Notes under the pieces: generated by a model
What the model was told of the DNA's origin: nothing
What the model saw: only the letters and a program-made list of their open reading frames with translations
Database searches by the model: none
Part shown: piece by piece, positions 17,540 through 26,293 of the stretch
Numbering within the stretch: position 1 is the stretch's first letter
Layout of the letters: each line of letters begins with the position of its first letter
Program-made: the position numbers and the translations under genes
Assembly: GCF_002954245.1 (NCBI RefSeq)
Contig: NZ_PPTG01000009.1
Span: 124,001 to 188,000, forward strand
Reading direction: 5' to 3'
DNA: 64,000 nt
DNA from: Cryobacterium aureum
GTDB taxonomy: Bacteria > Actinomycetota > Actinomycetes > Actinomycetales > Microbacteriaceae

Positions 17540-18397
17540 TTAGTCCGCCCCGGCCACGCCGGGAATGAGTGCCCGCACGCTGTCCGACTGGTCCGATAGC
17601 AGCACGACATCGACCCGGCGGTTCTGTGCCATGTCTTCGAGGGTGGATCCAGTGTTCGCTGGCTGAGCCGAGCCGAAGGCGACGGCGGAAATTATCTCTC
17701 CGGCAATCCCGCCCTGCTCCACCAGACGACGCAATACCTGCGTGGCCCGGCTCGCGGACAGTTCCCAGTCCGTGGCGAACGTCGCGGACTGACCGTGTTT
17801 GTCGGCGTGCCCCTCAACCGATATCTTCTGCCCGCTGGCCACAATTGCCGGAGCAGCAGCATCCAGCACCGCCGTCGCCGCCGCGGTGAGCTGGGCGCTG
17901 TCCGGTGCGAAGAACGTTTCACTGCCGACCAGGCCCAGGGTTAGGCCACGGTCGGTGATGTGAAACTCCACCAGTTCGGCCACACCCGCTGCGGTCAGAT
18001 TGGCGGTCACGGCAGCCTCAAGTTGATCGAGCTTCGCAACCTCCTTCTCGGCCGCGTCGGCGTTCGCGGTGGCTTGGGCCGTGGCCTCTGCCGGATCAAT
18101 TGCCTCAGACGAGTGGGTGACTTCCGTGGGTGATTCGCCCTCGTTGTCGATAAGGTCGGCCGGAACCACGACGCCCTCGGCGGTATCTACTTTGCCGGCA
18201 TCGACGGCCCCGAAGCCGGTGGCGAGGGAGTTAGCGAGTTGCTCGTACTTGTCCTGGTCCACGGTCGACATGGCGAACAGCACGATGAACATGCACATCA
18301 GCACGGTGACCATGTCCATGTAGGAGGCCATCCACCGCTCGTCGGGGTGGACGTCCTCTTCTTCGACCACTTTGCGCCGCTTGGCGCGCGCACTCAT
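17540..18397 (-). CDS. motB: Flagellar stator protein MotB
   Basis: A 285-residue stator subunit. A basic and acidic N-terminus is followed by one membrane helix (26-44) holding the proton-carrying Asp28 in MASYMDMVTVL. A periplasmic linker leads to an OmpA-like peptidoglycan-binding domain at about 150-270 (VEGHADKHGQ, SASRATQVLRRL). It overlaps the motA stop by 4 nt. The proton versus sodium choice is not decided by the visible residues. Confidence 0.94.
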   Translation of the reverse strand: MSARAKRRKVVEEEDVHPDERWMASYMDMVTVLMCMFIVLFAMSTVDQDKYEQLANSLATGFGAVDAGKVDTAEGVVVPADLIDNEGESPTEVTHSSEAIDPAEATAQATANADAAEKEVAKLDQLEAAVTANLTAAGVAELVEFHITDRGLTLGLVGSETFFAPDSAQLTAAATAVLDAAAPAIVASGQKISVEGHADKHGQSATFATDWELSASRATQVLRRLVEQGGIAGEIISAVAFGSAQPANTGSTLEDMAQNRRVDVVLLSDQSDSVRALIPGVAGAD

Positions 18398-19260
18398 GCT
18401 GCTTCGGGAAGGTCTTTGTCTTTACCCTTTCCCTTACCCTTGGCTTTGGTTTTGCCTGCGGGCGCATCGGCATCCGCTGCGCTGCCTTTATCTTTGGCAC
18501 CGACCTTGGGCAACAGCTCGGCCGGAACCATGGCCCGCAGTCGCTCACCGAGGAGCCGCGGCTGGCTCCCGGCCTGCACGGCCAGGGCACCCTCCATGAC
18601 CAGGGTCATGCGGTCAACTTCGAGGTCGGCCAGGCGGCGCAGCCTGGAGCCGATCGGCAGCCAGATAAAGTTGGCCGACAACAGTCCCCACAGGGTCGCG
18701 ACGAACGCGGCCGCGATCATCGGGCCGAGGGTAGCGGGCGTGTCGAGGTTTTCGAGGACGTGTGTCAGAGAAACGACCGTGCCAATGATGCCGACGGTGG
18801 GGGCGTAGCCGCCGAGACCGGTAAAGAATTTGGCCGCATTGCGGTTGGAGCGTGCCTTGGTTGCGATCTCGTCTTCGAGCAACATGCGCAGTTCGTCACC
18901 GTCGGTGCCGTCGGCGATGTTCTGCAGGGCTCCCCGCAGAAAGGGATCCTTGACGTTGTCGGCTTCCTGGTCGAGGGCGAGCAAGCCGGAACTTCGAGCG
19001 GTTTCGGCCAGGCCGACGACCTGGTCGATAACGGACTGCGGCGGCGTGGTTTTCCCACGGAACGCACCCGGCAGCGCCTTGAAGGCAGAAATGAAATCCT
19101 TTATTGTGCCACCAGCGAGCCCGACCGCGATGGTGGCGCCGAAGACGAGGATCATGGGAGCCGGCAGCAGGATTGACATGACCGACGAATTCTCGAGGGT
19201 GATCATGGCCAGGAGCGCGCCAAAAGCGAGCACCAGACCGATCAGAGTTGCGGGATCCAC
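18394..19260 (-). CDS. motA: Flagellar stator protein MotA
   Basis: A 288-residue four-helix stator subunit that forms the ion channel with MotB. Two helices at the N-terminus, a large cytoplasmic loop with RSNRNAAKFFTGLG and a C-terminal helix pair with YAPTVGIIGTV and GLLSANFIWLPIG are typical. The C-terminal 40 residues are Lys/Ala/Gly-rich. The GTG start overlaps the flbD stop by one base. Confidence 0.95.
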   Translation of the reverse strand: MDPATLIGLVLAFGALLAMITLENSSVMSILLPAPMILVFGATIAVGLAGGTIKDFISAFKALPGAFRGKTTPPQSVIDQVVGLAETARSSGLLALDQEADNVKDPFLRGALQNIADGTDGDELRMLLEDEIATKARSNRNAAKFFTGLGGYAPTVGIIGTVVSLTHVLENLDTPATLGPMIAAAFVATLWGLLSANFIWLPIGSRLRRLADLEVDRMTLVMEGALAVQAGSQPRLLGERLRAMVPAELLPKVGAKDKGSAADADAPAGKTKAKGKGKGKDKDLPEAA

Positions 19261-19493
19261 TAGAGCTTCCTGGGGCCTCGTGGCAGGTCCCCGGCGCTCG
19301 GGTCATACGCAAGCGCGATCACGTGCGCCCGGTAGCTCGCGATCTTCTCGATCACTTCTTCCATGGACTCGGTGACAATGAAGTTGGCACCGTCGACCAT
19401 GACCAGGGTGGTGTCCGGGTTCGCGTGGATGCGTTCGATCAGGTCAGGATTAATCGCAAAGTGACTGTCGTTCAGCCGCGTAAGTACGATCAT
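19260..19493 (-). CDS. flbD: FlbD-family flagellar protein
   Basis: A 77-residue protein that starts MIVLTRLNDSHFAINPDLIERI, the hallmark of the small FlbD family found just before motA in many Gram-positive flagellar clusters. Its biochemical role is not settled. The ATG at 19493 has AGGATGAG in front. It is the first gene after a sigma28-like promoter at 19539-19565 and would lead a flbD-motA-motB-fliM... transcript. Confidence 0.88.
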   Translation of the reverse strand: MIVLTRLNDSHFAINPDLIERIHANPDTTLVMVDGANFIVTESMEEVIEKIASYRAHVIALAYDPSAGDLPRGPRKL

Positions 19494-19538
19494 GTGCTCA
19501 TCCTGTCTCGAACGACTCGAGGGAGGCGTCATGGTGTA

Positions 19539-19565
19539 CTGTCGGCCGCTTGTGGACCGGCGTAA
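19539..19565 (-). promoter_or_regulatory. Sigma28-like promoter for flbD-motAB
   Basis: On the minus strand TTAC (19565-19562), 15 nt, then GCCGACAG (19546-19539), matching the pattern seen before fliC, flgB and flgN. The start codon of flbD lies 45 nt downstream. The leader between them contains a short hairpin (CTCGA-GTCGT-TCGAG) before the ribosome binding site. Confidence 0.55.
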
Positions 19566-19625
19566 GGCGTCCGCTCAGTAGACAATTTTGTTGGGTGCGC
19601 GGCACTGCCCACCCAGCAAAGTCGT

Positions 19626-20549
19626 CTAGTAAGCGCGCCGGGGTGTCCCGCACCAACCGCGATGACCCAGATTGCGCGCGATTCGAGCCACGAGTTGGGA
19701 CTCCTGGCGCAGATCGTCGGCGTTGACTCTGGTGACGTGCAGCCCCTCCGACTCGATGTCGGCTGTGCGGGTGAGGTCGCGGCGCCACTGCCGCTGGTCG
19801 GTTCGATGCTGGTCCCCCTCGTATTCGAGGAGCTCGCCGAATTGCTTGAAGAACAGGTCAGCACGGCACAGGAACCGACCAGATGCGGCAAGGATGTTTT
19901 CGTTGACGAGAGGTTGCGGGAGCCCGTTCGTCACCACGATCACGCGCAGCTCGGATTCGGGCGACGACTCGCTGCGCTCGTCGAGCAACGAGAGGGCACG
20001 GCGAAGGAGCAGCTTTCCGCGCCGGTGGCGATCGACGGCCCGGCCCAGTTCGTTGATGGAGGCCAGCGGTGACCTCCAGCGGATGAAGTAGTCCCCAACC
20101 GCTACGAGCTGCCGCAGGGTAAGGCTCTCCGCGAGATCACACCAGGTGCGCGCCGGGCTCGTGACGCTTAATCCGAACCAGGCGAACAGCTCGTCGTCAT
20201 CGACCGCCATGGCATGGCCGGCAACGCCGTTCACACGCAGGGCACGCCCCGGCAGCGGAACGGTGACGTGCAGGGACTTCGCGGTGGCGAGCTGGGGCGG
20301 CAGCGGCGCTCCAAACAGGAGCGCGGCGGTTTGGTGACTGAAGAACGCGCCCGCAGGCATCCGTTGCACGAAGGCGTTGCACAGGTCTCGGGTGCTGGCG
20401 TGAGCTGATGCCGGTGCGCGCACGCCCCAGAACGGGCGGGCGAGGTCGCTGGCCCGCAGGCGACCGGGTGACAAGCCGTGCGCGGCGCCCTGGGACACGG
20501 CGAAGGGGGCGGCCAGGAGATGGGGCGGGAGCATTCTGCGCGCAGTCAT
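19626..20549 (-). CDS. DUF559/AbiEi-like protein inside the flagellar island
   Basis: A 307-residue protein not belonging to the flagellum. The N-terminal part (SHQTAALLFGAPLP at about 70-83) resembles the winged-helix region of AbiEi-type antitoxin-like proteins. The C-terminal part carries E-x-E then YEGDQHRTD-like residues near 255-265, the pattern of the Vsr/DUF559 endonuclease fold common in Actinobacteria. The ATG at 20549 matches family starts; the frame is open to 20618. It sits between flgE and flbD with spaces of 118 and 132 nt, so it is transcribed on its own or by read-through. Function unknown; a nuclease is possible by fold only. Confidence 0.72.
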   Translation of the reverse strand: MTARRMLPPHLLAAPFAVSQGAAHGLSPGRLRASDLARPFWGVRAPASAHASTRDLCNAFVQRMPAGAFFSHQTAALLFGAPLPPQLATAKSLHVTVPLPGRALRVNGVAGHAMAVDDDELFAWFGLSVTSPARTWCDLAESLTLRQLVAVGDYFIRWRSPLASINELGRAVDRHRRGKLLLRRALSLLDERSESSPESELRVIVVTNGLPQPLVNENILAASGRFLCRADLFFKQFGELLEYEGDQHRTDQRQWRRDLTRTADIESEGLHVTRVNADDLRQESQLVARIARNLGHRGWCGTPRRAY

Positions 20550-20667
20550 GCCACGAGGATGCCGCATTCTGCCCCGGGGGCTGATGGTTATGCACAGGGC
20601 AAGGTTCACTCGACACAATTGTGGGGTGCGGACGGTTCAGCACCCCACAAACGTGTCTACTGAGCGA

Positions 20668-21879
20668 TTACCGCTTGAGGTTGGTGAGCTCCTGCAAGAC
20701 CTCGTCGGAGGTGGTGATGATGCGGGCGTTGGCTTGGAATCCGCGCTGGGCGACGATGAGGTTCGTGAATTCCTGCGACAGGTCGACGTTGGACATTTCG
20801 AGGGCGCCGCTGGTGAGTGAGCCCATGCCGGCCGCGCCGGGGGTACCGAGTTCGGCGGCCCCGGAGTTGAACGTGGCGCGGTAGGCGGAGGAGCCGGCCT
20901 TCTCGAGCCCACCGGGGTTGACGAAGTTGGCCAGGGCGATGCGACCGATGGCCTGCTGCTGGCCGTTGCTGAACAGGCCCACGAGGGTGCCGTCGGCGCC
21001 GAGTGTGTAGCTGTTGAGCGTGCCAGCCTCGTTGCCGTCGTCGGTCTTGCCGGCGACCGTGGCGAGGCCGGAGAAGCCCTTGAGTGCGGCCAGGTCCATA
21101 TCGATGCCGTCGACAGTCAGGGCGCCGGAGGCGATGAAATTGCCCGTGGGCGTTCCGTCTGCTTCGGTCTCGGCGGTGAGCTGCACTGGGGTCGGCGTCG
21201 TACCGTTCGCCAGCTTGGATTGCCCAACGGTCCAGCCATCGTTATCCGGTGTACCCGTGCGCGTGAAGGTCAGCGAGATCGTGCTGGAGTTACCGAGGTC
21301 GTCGAAGACATCGACGGTGCGCGTGAGCGTACTACCGACCGCAGAATCCGACGGCAGGTTTCCCGTGAAGGTCGCGGCTTGTGAGGCCTTGGCCGGAACG
21401 ATGGCACCGACGGGCAGGGTGATGTTGCTGGTCGCCCCGCCGGCGTTGACGACGCCGTTGTCGGCGCCCCAGCCCTGAACGATCGCGCCGTCGGGCGAGA
21501 CCAGGCGGCCAGCGGAGTCGAAGTTGAAAGAACCGGCGCGGGTGTAGAGGGTTTCACCGCCCAACGAGGTAACGAAGAAGCCATCACCGGAGATCATGAG
21601 GTCGGTAGTCTTTCCGGTGGACTGCGACGAGCCTTGGGCGAAGTTCGTGGAGATTCCAGCGACCTGCACGCCGAGGCCGACCTGGGCTGGGTTGGTTCCA
21701 CCGGTGGTGGCCGTGGCGCCGCCGGCGGCCTGCGTGAGCTGCGAGAGCGTGTCCTGGAACTGCGCGGCGGACGCCTTGAACGCCGTCGTGTTGACGTTGG
21801 CGATGTTGTTGCCGGTCACGTCGAGCATGGTCTGGTGTGAACGAAGGCCGGAGATGCCGGAGTAGAGGGAACGAAGCAT
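20668..21879 (-). CDS. flgE: Flagellar hook protein FlgE
   Basis: Hook subunit of 403 residues. The N-terminal rod/hook motif (MLRSLYSGISGLRSHQTMLD, then NNIANVNTTAFK) and the C-terminal heptad region (NVDLSQEFTNLIVAQRGFQANARII) are both present, with the domain DGFFV and a FlgE-type central part between. It follows flgD after 63 nt; its ribosome binding site is AAAGG. Confidence 0.95.
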   Translation of the reverse strand: MLRSLYSGISGLRSHQTMLDVTGNNIANVNTTAFKASAAQFQDTLSQLTQAAGGATATTGGTNPAQVGLGVQVAGISTNFAQGSSQSTGKTTDLMISGDGFFVTSLGGETLYTRAGSFNFDSAGRLVSPDGAIVQGWGADNGVVNAGGATSNITLPVGAIVPAKASQAATFTGNLPSDSAVGSTLTRTVDVFDDLGNSSTISLTFTRTGTPDNDGWTVGQSKLANGTTPTPVQLTAETEADGTPTGNFIASGALTVDGIDMDLAALKGFSGLATVAGKTDDGNEAGTLNSYTLGADGTLVGLFSNGQQQAIGRIALANFVNPGGLEKAGSSAYRATFNSGAAELGTPGAAGMGSLTSGALEMSNVDLSQEFTNLIVAQRGFQANARIITTSDEVLQELTNLKR

Positions 21880-21942
21880 GGGGTGCTGCCTTTCAAGAAA
21901 TGATTATGCGGAGAAGTTGGTGGGTCGAGGAAAAACCGCGGA

Positions 21943-22425
21943 TCAGGCCGCGGTCGTCGCCCCCTCGGTGTCTTGTGTGTCGTCCGTGTCGGCGGCACTA
22001 ACGGCGCTGGTCACGCCGGAGATGACGTCGAGGGCCACCGGTTCCCCGTTAACGGTGACCATGGGCACCGGGCCTGCGAACGAGACGGACGAAGCGAGCC
22101 CGGTGATTTCGTCGCCATCGTCGTTGGTATAGGTGACCGTCTCCCCCACCAGCGCGGCCGCCGAGGTGCGCATCTGCAGGGAGAAACCCTCCTCGCTCGC
22201 GGTGGCCATTTCGGTGAGCTTCTCCATCATGGCGAGCTGGGTGGTCTGGGCGATCATCTCGTTGGTATCCATCGGCGAGCTGGGATCCTGGTTTTGCAAC
22301 TGGGTCACCAGTAGTGACATGAACACCTCCGAGTCCATGGACTGGTTGGGCGTGCGCGTCGTGGTCGTGGACGTGTACATTCCGGTCGGAGCTGCTGCGT
22401 TGGCTGCCAGGGCGTCGATTGTCAC
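21943..22425 (-). CDS. flgD: Hook assembly scaffold FlgD
   Basis: A hook-cap protein of 160 residues from the GTG at 22425, which has AGAAGGAG at 7 nt. The signature MDSEVFMSLLVTQLQNQDPSSPMDTNEM lies near 30-57. A short Fn3/tudor-like part follows and an acidic Thr/Asp tail ends the protein. Shorter than enterobacterial FlgD (about 230), as is usual in Gram-positive bacteria. Confidence 0.93.
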   Translation of the reverse strand: MTIDALAANAAAPTGMYTSTTTTRTPNQSMDSEVFMSLLVTQLQNQDPSSPMDTNEMIAQTTQLAMMEKLTEMATASEEGFSLQMRTSAAALVGETVTYTNDDGDEITGLASSVSFAGPVPMVTVNGEPVALDVISGVTSAVSAADTDDTQDTEGATTAA

Positions 22426-22438
22426 GGTTGTTCTCCTT

Positions 22439-23851
22439 CTAGGCCAGTACGTCGATGGTGTGGGTGGACCCGAATCGGGACGCGCGGTTCTCCATCGGAG
22501 TATCCGGTACTCGTTCGGCGGGGCTGCGGCCATTGGGATTGTGGCTGTCGGCCTCCGAGCGCGGCTGCCGAGGGGCACCGGAATCCCCGGCATGGCTGTC
22601 ACTCGACAGGTTGAGCTGCGAGTTCACCCCCGAACCGGCGAGGTCCCGGCGCAGGTCGGGCAAGATCACGCGTAGGGCGTCGCGGGCCAGGTCGGTGGGA
22701 GCGAACAACTCCACCCGAATACCCTCCCCGGTCACGTGTGCTCGCACCGTGACCGGCCCCAGGTTGTCGGGCGTCACACTGATGGTCAGCACATGCTCGC
22801 CGGGCGAAGCGCTGGTCAGCGAGAATAGCGGCTTCATGATCTGCGTGGTGAGCGGAACGGCAGCTGCGGGTGTCGGCGCTGCAACCGGTGCGGCTGCGGT
22901 GGTCGGCAGCGCGGTTGGCAGCGCGGTTGGCACAGCGCTGGGCAGAGCGGATGCCGTCGGCACGACTGCCTCGGTGCTCGTGGTGTTCAGTCGCACCGAG
23001 TCGGGCAGGGCAGAGCGCGCCGACCCGTCGGTGGCCGCGACGAGGTTCTGCGCCGCACCGGTTTGGGCGGCGACGTTTCGTGCTGCACTGGGCCGGGTCG
23101 GCGCGGCGGCCGGTGCGAGTGCGCTCGTCGGCGTCGCGGGATCTGCGGTTGTCGAGGCGGCCTGGGCAGCCAGCACCGAGGCATCCGCTTCGGGGGACGA
23201 TGTCGGTGCCGCACGGGAAGCCGCTGCACCGGTGTCGACGGTGCGACCCTGAGCGGCCCGAACGGCCGCGCCAGGGATAGCTGCAGCAACCGTCGCTGCG
23301 ACCGTCGTCGCTGGCGGGACGGCGACGGTATCAGCCGCGGGCGTCGCTGCGGCGCCGTTCGTTGCGGCGTTCGGTACGGCCGTGGCCGCTACCACGACGG
23401 GGGCTGTTGCAGCCCCCGAACCGCCCGATGCGCTCAGGGCGATCGCCGCGATCGCCAGAGTGTCACCCGATGGGCCGAGAGCAGCAGCGGCGGCGGTCGA
23501 CGAGGCTGCTGCGGCCGCAGCGGCCGCAGCGGCAGCACCGGCGGTGGCCCAGGTCAGAGCCGACGGAAACGCCATCGGGGGCGCGGCATCCGCTGACGCT
23601 GAATCGGTCGCAGCCACGGGGGCACCGGCCGGCGTGGCCTCGGCATCCTGGGGGCGGTCTGACATTTGATCCGTCGCTGCGGCCGCAGTCGCGGGGCCCG
23701 CCGTCGACGCGGCCGAACCGCGATCGGCGAGCGTGTTCTCCATGATCGACCCGAACGCGTCGGCGCCCGGCGACGCCGAGTTGGTCTCGCGCTGGGTCGG
23801 CGCAGCGGCCGGGGCGGCGGCGGGCCGGAATTGGCCGAGGGTGAGGGTCAT
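22439..23851 (-). CDS. fliK: Flagellar hook-length control protein FliK
   Basis: A 470-residue protein, very rich in Ala, Thr and Pro over residues 1-350, as expected of the flexible ruler part. The C-terminal domain at about 350-435 has the FliK pattern HVLTISVTPDNLGPVTVRAHVTGEGIRVELFAP. It is secreted to measure the hook and then triggers FlhB to switch. It overlaps the NlpC/P60 gene by 4 nt. Confidence 0.9.
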   Translation of the reverse strand: MTLTLGQFRPAAAPAAAPTQRETNSASPGADAFGSIMENTLADRGSAASTAGPATAAAATDQMSDRPQDAEATPAGAPVAATDSASADAAPPMAFPSALTWATAGAAAAAAAAAAASSTAAAAALGPSGDTLAIAAIALSASGGSGAATAPVVVAATAVPNAATNGAAATPAADTVAVPPATTVAATVAAAIPGAAVRAAQGRTVDTGAAASRAAPTSSPEADASVLAAQAASTTADPATPTSALAPAAAPTRPSAARNVAAQTGAAQNLVAATDGSARSALPDSVRLNTTSTEAVVPTASALPSAVPTALPTALPTTAAAPVAAPTPAAAVPLTTQIMKPLFSLTSASPGEHVLTISVTPDNLGPVTVRAHVTGEGIRVELFAPTDLARDALRVILPDLRRDLAGSGVNSQLNLSSDSHAGDSGAPRQPRSEADSHNPNGRSPAERVPDTPMENRASRFGSTHTIDVLA

Positions 23852-24513
23852 AGTGTGCTTCCCGTGACGGTTGAATTCTGCCCTGCGAAAGCGGCGAAGG
23901 CGGTGCTGAGCATGTCGGCGGAGGCGGTGCCCGTGGCCTGCGTGTTGGTGGGAATGATGCGGCGGATGGTGGTGATATCGGCATCCGTCATGTACGCCTC
24001 ACGCAGACACACGGTGCGACCCGGATACGGCGCGTGGATCACCTTGTTGTCGCCGGCGTAGATGAGAATGTGGTCTCCGCCGCCGGTGACGATGAGGTCG
24101 CCCGGCTGGGCTTCGGCGAGAGATCCCACCTCGGTGCCCATCTTCATTTGCCCCGAGACGAGGCGCGGCAGTTCTATTCCAATATCGGCATATACAGTTT
24201 GAACGAGGCCGGAGCAGTCCATTCCGCTGGAATCTTCGCCGCCGAAGACGTAGGGCACGCCGAGATACTTCTCAGCGGACGCCACGACGTCGGTACCGGT
24301 GGTGCCGTTCGCCGAGCCGCTCGCGCTGGTGCCGGTGGTTCCGCTGGTGCCGAGCGCCGCAGCGAGCGTTGCCGCAAAGCTGTCAGCCGAAGCGGATGCC
24401 GCGGCGGTCGTCGCTGCGACCGTGGTCGTGACCCGTTCGGTCGATACGTTCGAGAGCTGCTGCAGCGTCGCCTGGATCTGGCTGATTCGGCCCATGGCCG
24501 CGATCATCGTCAT
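23848..24513 (-). CDS. NlpC/P60 peptidoglycan hydrolase in the flagellar operon
   Basis: A 221-residue protein. Residues 1-70 are Ala/Thr/Ser-rich without a signal peptide. Residues 75-185 form an NlpC/P60 domain with catalytic Cys100 (MDCSGL), His148 (GGDHILIY) and His160. This fold cleaves stem-peptide bonds in peptidoglycan. It lies between fliJ and fliK with 4-nt overlaps on both sides, so it is made with the rod and hook proteins. It probably opens the wall for the rod, the job FlgJ does in proteobacteria, and is likely exported by the flagellar apparatus; that role is inferred. Confidence 0.87.
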   Translation of the reverse strand: MTMIAAMGRISQIQATLQQLSNVSTERVTTTVAATTAAASASADSFAATLAAALGTSGTTGTSASGSANGTTGTDVVASAEKYLGVPYVFGGEDSSGMDCSGLVQTVYADIGIELPRLVSGQMKMGTEVGSLAEAQPGDLIVTGGGDHILIYAGDNKVIHAPYPGRTVCLREAYMTDADITTIRRIIPTNTQATGTASADMLSTAFAAFAGQNSTVTGSTL

Positions 24514-24959
24514 GGTGTCTCCCCCTCGTTTAGGCCGACCGAGTGACTGCGGTGCCAGCGGGCTCCGGCAATTTCGTCGAGCACGGTCTGCTCCGCGTGC
24601 AGATCTTCGGCCAGGAGAGCTGCGGCGTGCCGGTCATGCAGTTTCTCGAGCGCGACCGACTCCGCCCTGGCAGCGTTGTAGTTGGACTGAGCGGAATCGA
24701 GGGACTCCTGGTGGTTACGCCCCACGGCGTCGAGTTCGGCGAGCATGCTGCGCGACGACGAACGGGCCGCGGCCATGGCATTAAGCGCGGCGATGGTCTG
24801 CGGGGTGTTGCCGAGGGCGCCGAGGGCCGAGCGGGCTCGACCGCGCCTTGCCTGCAGCGCGGCCACGCGGGCATTCGCCTCGGCGAGGTCGAGGGCGGCC
24901 TGGTCCTGCTGCAATTTGCGCAGTCGCAGCAGTCCGGCCAGCGGAAAGAGGCGGCTCAT
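24510..24959 (-). CDS. fliJ: Flagellar export protein FliJ
   Basis: A 149-residue coiled-coil protein, starting at the ATG that overlaps the fliI stop. The N-terminal MSRLFPLAGLLRLRKLQQDQA and an almost continuous heptad pattern fit FliJ, which links the FliI ATPase ring to FlhA. The ribosome binding signal is weak, consistent with coupling to fliI translation. Confidence 0.85.
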   Translation of the reverse strand: MSRLFPLAGLLRLRKLQQDQAALDLAEANARVAALQARRGRARSALGALGNTPQTIAALNAMAAARSSSRSMLAELDAVGRNHQESLDSAQSNYNAARAESVALEKLHDRHAAALLAEDLHAEQTVLDEIAGARWHRSHSVGLNEGETP

Positions 24960-26293
24960 GCGACAGCCCCGAACCCGCGGGTCAGCCGGGTGAGCTGGGC
25001 CCAAGCCTGCTCACTGGGCGTCTGGTCGTCCATGCGCTGCTGGAGAAAAGATTGGATGGCCGGGCCGTTCTCAACAGCCGCATCGACCAGGGGGTTCGTA
25101 CCGGGCCGGTAAGCGCCGACGTCGAGCAGATCCTGCGCCCCCTGGCGGGCCGCCATGACCGTGCGCAGCATCGTCGCGATCTGGTTTCGTTCCGGACTGT
25201 TGACCCGGGACGCCACGCGTGAAATGGAGGCCAGCACATCGACCGAGGGAAAATGGCCGGTGATGGCAAGCTTGCGATCGAGAACGACGTGACCGTCGAG
25301 GATCGACCGCGCCGCGTCGGCGATGGGCTCATTGTGGTCGTCGCCGTCGACGAGCACGGTGTAAATTCCGGTGATCGAGCCGGTTTCACCGGTGCCGGCG
25401 CGTTCCAGAAGCCGAGCGAGCACGGAGAACGTCGAGGGCGGGTAGCCGCGAGTGGCCGGCGGTTCGCCGACCGACAGCCCGATTTCTCGCTGGGCCATGG
25501 CCACCCGGGTGAGCGAGTCCATCATGAGCATAACGTCGGCGCCCTGGTCGCGAAACGATTCGGCGATGCGGGTGGCGGTGAACGCTGCGCGCAGCCGCAT
25601 CATCGCGGGTTCGTCCGAGGTCGACACGACGACGATGGAGCGGGCCAAACCTTCCGGGCCCAGGTCGTCCTCGAGAAACTCGCGAACCTCACGCCCACGC
25701 TCCCCCACCAGTGCGATGACCGAGACCTGGGCATCCGTTCCACGGGCGATCATGGACAGCAGGGACGACTTTCCAACGCCGGAGCCGGCAAACAGGCCCA
25801 GGCGCTGACCGCGGCCAACCGTCGTGAGCGTGTCGAGCACCCGCACGCCCAGGTGCAGCGGGGTCGTGATTCGCGCCCGGTTCATGGCCGAGGGGCTGTC
25901 GTGTTCCAGGGAGACGAAGCCGTCGGAATCGAGCGGTCCTTTGCCGTCAATGGGGCGTCCCCGGCCGTCGATGACGCGTCCGAACAGGCCACGGCCGGTG
26001 GGCACGAGGAGCGGAGAGCCGGCCGATCGCACGCGGGCACCGGCCTGCAAACCGGTGATGCGGCCGAGCGGCATGCATCGGATTCCCGTCTGCGTGGTGG
26101 CGACCACTTCAGCGTCGATGCCTGACTGGCCCGGTCGGGCGCCGAGCGTGACAATGTCCCCGATCGCGCAGCGCAGGCCGCGCACCTCTACGCCCAGACC
26201 AACAATGGAGGACACGATACCGACCCGCTCCGGGCGACCGGCTTCGAGTGCCTGCACGAGCTGCGTGGCGCGCGGGCGCCAGGCGGTGATCAT
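24956..26293 (-). CDS. fliI: Flagellum-specific ATPase FliI
   Basis: The hexameric ATPase of the flagellar export apparatus, 445 residues. Walker A is at 170-176 (GSGVGKS); VMLMMDSLTRVAMAQREIGL is the Walker B and FliI signature. EPPATRGYPPSTF is diagnostic for the type III ATPase family. It overlaps fliH by 4 nt. Confidence 0.96.
   Translation of the reverse strand: MITAWRPRATQLVQALEAGRPERVGIVSSIVGLGVEVRGLRCAIGDIVTLGARPGQSGIDAEVVATTQTGIRCMPLGRITGLQAGARVRSAGSPLLVPTGRGLFGRVIDGRGRPIDGKGPLDSDGFVSLEHDSPSAMNRARITTPLHLGVRVLDTLTTVGRGQRLGLFAGSGVGKSSLLSMIARGTDAQVSVIALVGERGREVREFLEDDLGPEGLARSIVVVSTSDEPAMMRLRAAFTATRIAESFRDQGADVMLMMDSLTRVAMAQREIGLSVGEPPATRGYPPSTFSVLARLLERAGTGETGSITGIYTVLVDGDDHNEPIADAARSILDGHVVLDRKLAITGHFPSVDVLASISRVASRVNSPERNQIATMLRTVMAARQGAQDLLDVGAYRPGTNPLVDAAVENGPAIQSFLQQRMDDQTPSEQAWAQLTRLTRGFGAVA

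Noticed and set aside
22800..23700. Ala-rich repeats as a mobile or minisatellite element
   Set aside because: This is the low-complexity ruler part of fliK, in frame and with a normal FliK C-terminal domain.
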